DNA of 64,000 nt from CAXXOZ01 sp963676435 (GTDB lineage Bacteria > Bacillota > Clostridia > Lachnospirales > Lachnospiraceae). Where the stretch lies: positions 136,252 to 200,251 of the forward strand of contig CAXXOZ010000013.1 in the NCBI GenBank assembly GCA_963676435.2, in the 5' to 3' direction. Position numbers and translations under genes: made by a program. The notes beneath the pieces are model-generated. The model saw nothing but the letters and a program-made list of their open reading frames with translations, searched no databases and was not told the DNA's origin. Below are positions 61,885 through 64,000 of this stretch, one piece after another. The stretch's first letter is position 1. Each line of letters opens with the position of its first letter.

Positions 61885-62884
61885 CTATGAAAGTTTTTTC
61901 TTTTTAATTAATTTCATAAAACTGTTAATCCATACTCCACCTCTAGATGAAACTACGTTTATGACTAAAATAAATATTGCGGTAATAACTATTGAAATTG
62001 CTGATCCCATTTCTTCCTGAAAAACCGCTTTCAATCCATAAGACAAAATACTAAGTGTTATTGATCCCATAATTATTCCTATTGTATCACCACAGAACCC
62101 TATGAGCATAAGTCCTATAAATACAGGAAGGATATTGGAAAATAACTGTCCTACAGTTGTTAATGAAGAAAATGAAGCTCTTTGTATACCTGTTCCTGCA
62201 AAAATTAATGTTGCCATCCCAAAAATCAAGCCACTGTATACATAAGAAACAATTACATTCTTTCTTTCTTTTATACCGATGTTTACAGATGCGTTCTGAT
62301 TTCTTGATAAAAGAGCAGCCTGTTTACCAGTAACAGTAAAATAACTATAAGCAACATATATTCCAATTGCTAGTAATAATGGTATTAAAACCATTGGGTA
62401 GGTAGAAAAAATCTTTAATTTAAAATCTGAAACAATATTTAATCCTCTTCCCCCATAAAACAGAGGTGTAAAAGATTCATACATAAGCGCCATACCTATT
62501 GTTGTAATTACTATAGGTATTCTTCCATAAACATATAAAATTCCTACTAAAATACTTAAAACTAATGAAAGTCCAACTGTTAAAAACTATAAACATAAAT
62601 AAGCTACTGCTATGAGATACTGCAAAATTACCCGAAATAATGCCAGTAATTAACATTATCCCACCACCGGAAAAATCAAATCTTCCGGACTTGAACTGAA
62701 GACCAATACCCATGGCACAGGTAACCGAAACACCTATATCAATAATCAATGTCTTCCACATATCTAATGTACCAAAGTAAGTCTTTCCATTGGAAAAGCA
62801 CAAAATATACATTGCAATGTACATTATGACAGGAAGCATCAGGGTTCCTGCAATTCTTTTAATAATATTTTTAAATTTATCCAT
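61885..62884 (-). CDS. Sugar ABC transporter permease, RbsC-like (one frameshift)
   Basis: About 332 residues after removing one base from A5 at 62582-62586. With the correction the frame runs from a hydrophobic N-terminal region (GTLMLPVIMYIAMYIL, IGVSVTCAMGIGLQFKSGRFDFSGGGIML) through VLTVGLSLVLSILVG to PIVITTIGMALMYES and onward with about eight membrane helices. The FDFSGGGIM motif matches the RbsC/BPD_transp_2 family. Imports a sugar together with the binding protein at 62954; an ATPase gene is not visible and would have to lie beyond 64 kb or elsewhere. Confidence 0.82.
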
Positions 62885-62905
62885 AAGTTTAAGCCTCCAT
62901 CATTT

Positions 62906-62940
62906 GATATGGTACCGGGAATAAACCCGGTACACATATC
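62906..62940 (-). other. Strong intercistronic hairpin after the binding-protein gene
   Basis: GATATGGTACCGGG pairs with CCCGGTACaCATATC, 14 bp with one bulged A and a 6-nt loop. No T-run follows. Hairpins at this place commonly protect the binding-protein message so that it is made in excess over the permease. Confidence 0.6.
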
Positions 62941-62953
62941 ATGTAAATCTGAT

Positions 62954-64000
62954 TTATTTTAATGCTGCTGTTGAAATTTGCTCTGAGTGGAATAATGCTT
63001 TAAGGTCTGCAAAACTTTCTACTGCAAAAAGTTCATCAACTGTAATCTGAGCAAAAGCAATATCTCCATTACCTGTTAAAGATTTTGAAAGAACATTTTG
63101 AGCGTCTTCCTGTGTTTCAAGTACAAATTCACTGCTATCAAATCTTTCTACTGCAAAATCTGAGTATAAAGTTCCTTCAATACCTTTTATTAATATGATT
63201 GCTGAATATCCAATATTCTCTGCTGGTGATGTTGATATTTGCGCAATAACACCGTCTTCTCCAACATCTGCCATCATAGTTTCGTCATTATCAAGTCCAC
63301 CTGTTATAAGTTTTGTATCAGCTGAACATGTACCATTTGCCATAGCTGTTTTCATTGTAGGGTATATAAATTCTAGTCCTGCACAGAATGCAACAATAGC
63401 ATCTAAATCTGAATAACCATCTTCTAAGAAATATGACTCTTGAAGAGGCTCAAACATTAATGTTGTTCCTTCTTCACCAAGTATTTCTATAGGTGTATCA
63501 GCAGTTTCATTATATTCTGCAATAGCTGCTCTGAAAGCCGCATCTGCTTCTGGTAAGTTAGGATAAGCAAAACCTGGGAACATTACTGTGGCAACTTTTG
63601 TATATCCCTGTTCTATTACAAACTCTGCTCTTGCCTCACCTAAAAGTGCACCATCTGCGAATCCATCAACCATATCTCCTAAAAACATTTCATTATCAAG
63701 TAAAGATGCATCTGCTCCGTCTGCTTCAAATATTGATCTGATATCTGTATTATATCCTACTACATATAACTCTGGATATTCTGCCATAATATTGCTTATA
63801 CCGCCATCCTGGCTCAAGATAATACCTTTAACATCTGTAGTCATTCCTGCCATAACCTGTGATAAGTTACCCTGTGGGTCATTAAACATATCACCGTAAA
63901 CGATTATTAATTCATAACCTGCTTCTTCACAAATGGCCTCTAAATATGCTTTATCAGCATCATAACCAATACCTGATGAAATGTTTGACATCCAAAGTAT
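62954..64000 (-). CDS. Sugar ABC transporter substrate-binding protein, N-terminus beyond the window
   Basis: 349 codons are visible and the frame is still open at the right edge, so the signal peptide and start are missing. Periplasmic-binding-protein type I fold: DADKAYLEAICEEAGYELIIVYGD, GIILSQDGG, then the second lobe (YTKVATVMFPGFAYPNLPEADAAFRAAI, DAIVAFCAGLEFIYPTMKTAM, TKLITGGLDNDETMMADVGEDGVIAQIS). Probably a lipoprotein. It is upstream of the permease and GH3 genes on the same strand, and separated from the permease by a strong hairpin. Confidence 0.85.
   Translation of the reverse strand: MLWMSNISSGIGYDADKAYLEAICEEAGYELIIVYGDMFNDPQGNLSQVMAGMTTDVKGIILSQDGGISNIMAEYPELYVVGYNTDIRSIFEADGADASLLDNEMFLGDMVDGFADGALLGEARAEFVIEQGYTKVATVMFPGFAYPNLPEADAAFRAAIAEYNETADTPIEILGEEGTTLMFEPLQESYFLEDGYSDLDAIVAFCAGLEFIYPTMKTAMANGTCSADTKLITGGLDNDETMMADVGEDGVIAQISTSPAENIGYSAIILIKGIEGTLYSDFAVERFDSSEFVLETQEDAQNVLSKSLTGNGDIAFAQITVDELFAVESFADLKALFHSEQISTAALK

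Noticed and set aside
62477..62884. Separate short membrane protein gene before the permease
   Set aside because: It is the N-terminal part of the RbsC-like permease; its last residues are the permease sequence read in the wrong frame.
1..64000. CRISPR arrays, tRNA or rRNA genes, transposases
   Set aside because: None was found by reading both strands; no regularly spaced repeat, no cloverleaf and no transposase motif was seen. A dedicated search could still find a small RNA.

Overview
This window is 64 kb of AT-rich DNA from a low-GC, anaerobic Gram-positive bacterium of the class Clostridia. The evidence is the complete S10-spc-alpha ribosomal supercluster in Clostridial order, a zinc-type S14, a KOW protein between map and infA, a type II fatty acid operon using FabK, ferredoxin-linked 2-oxoacid oxidation with butyrate-kinase-type ATP formation, and a DUF1638/corrinoid-type methyltransferase group. 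A gut member of the Eubacteriaceae-like lineages would fit, but that is inference.

Layout. 1-2.6 kb: a partial lipoprotein and a secreted subtilisin-like protease whose promoter carries two tandem dyads 20 bp apart. 2.8-3.9 kb: rplM-rpsI behind a consensus promoter and an L13-type leader. 3.9-15.2 kb: a metabolic block on the minus strand (glycine betaine ABC importer; GntR regulator, butyrate kinase, phosphotransbutyrylase, 2-hydroxyacid dehydrogenase, indolepyruvate ferredoxin oxidoreductase) plus a divergent MFS transporter. It separates truA from rplM-rpsI, which are usually adjacent in Clostridia. 15.2-35.1 kb: truA, the ECF energizing module, then the ribosomal supercluster read on the minus strand from a promoter at about 35.1 kb with a long structured leader. 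35.1-38.2 kb: a UroD-type methyltransferase, LysR regulator, DUF1638 protein and a small unknown protein. 38.3-40.8 kb: a diguanylate cyclase and an rRNA-type methyltransferase. 40.9-50.8 kb: an ECF sigma factor with a small membrane partner, then acpP-fabK-fabD-fabG-fabF-accB-fabZ-accC-accD-accA and a second FabK-like enzyme. 50.9-64 kb: sugar use, with a PQ-loop protein, esterase, galT-galK, AraC regulators (one fused to a GH39 glycosidase), a GH43-derived protein, a GH3 glycosidase and a sugar ABC importer cut by the right edge.

How the genes work together. The Ior/hydroxyacid dehydrogenase/Ptb/Buk set can oxidize aromatic or other 2-oxoacids to acyl-CoA, recover ATP through the acyl phosphate, and dispose of electrons as a 2-hydroxyacid. 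The fab/acc operon holds malonyl-CoA synthesis and the elongation cycle; no fabH or FabT is present, and a sigma/membrane-protein pair heads the operon instead. The right-hand end takes up and cuts oligosaccharides and feeds galactose into the Leloir pathway.

Quality caution. Seven genes between 39.7 and 62.6 kb are broken by eleven one-base length changes, each of which can be placed in a short homopolymer run; eight lie in fabG-fabF-accB-fabZ-accC. Conserved motifs continue in the shifted frames, so I read these as sequencing errors and give each gene as one feature. No tRNA, rRNA, CRISPR array or intact insertion sequence was seen.
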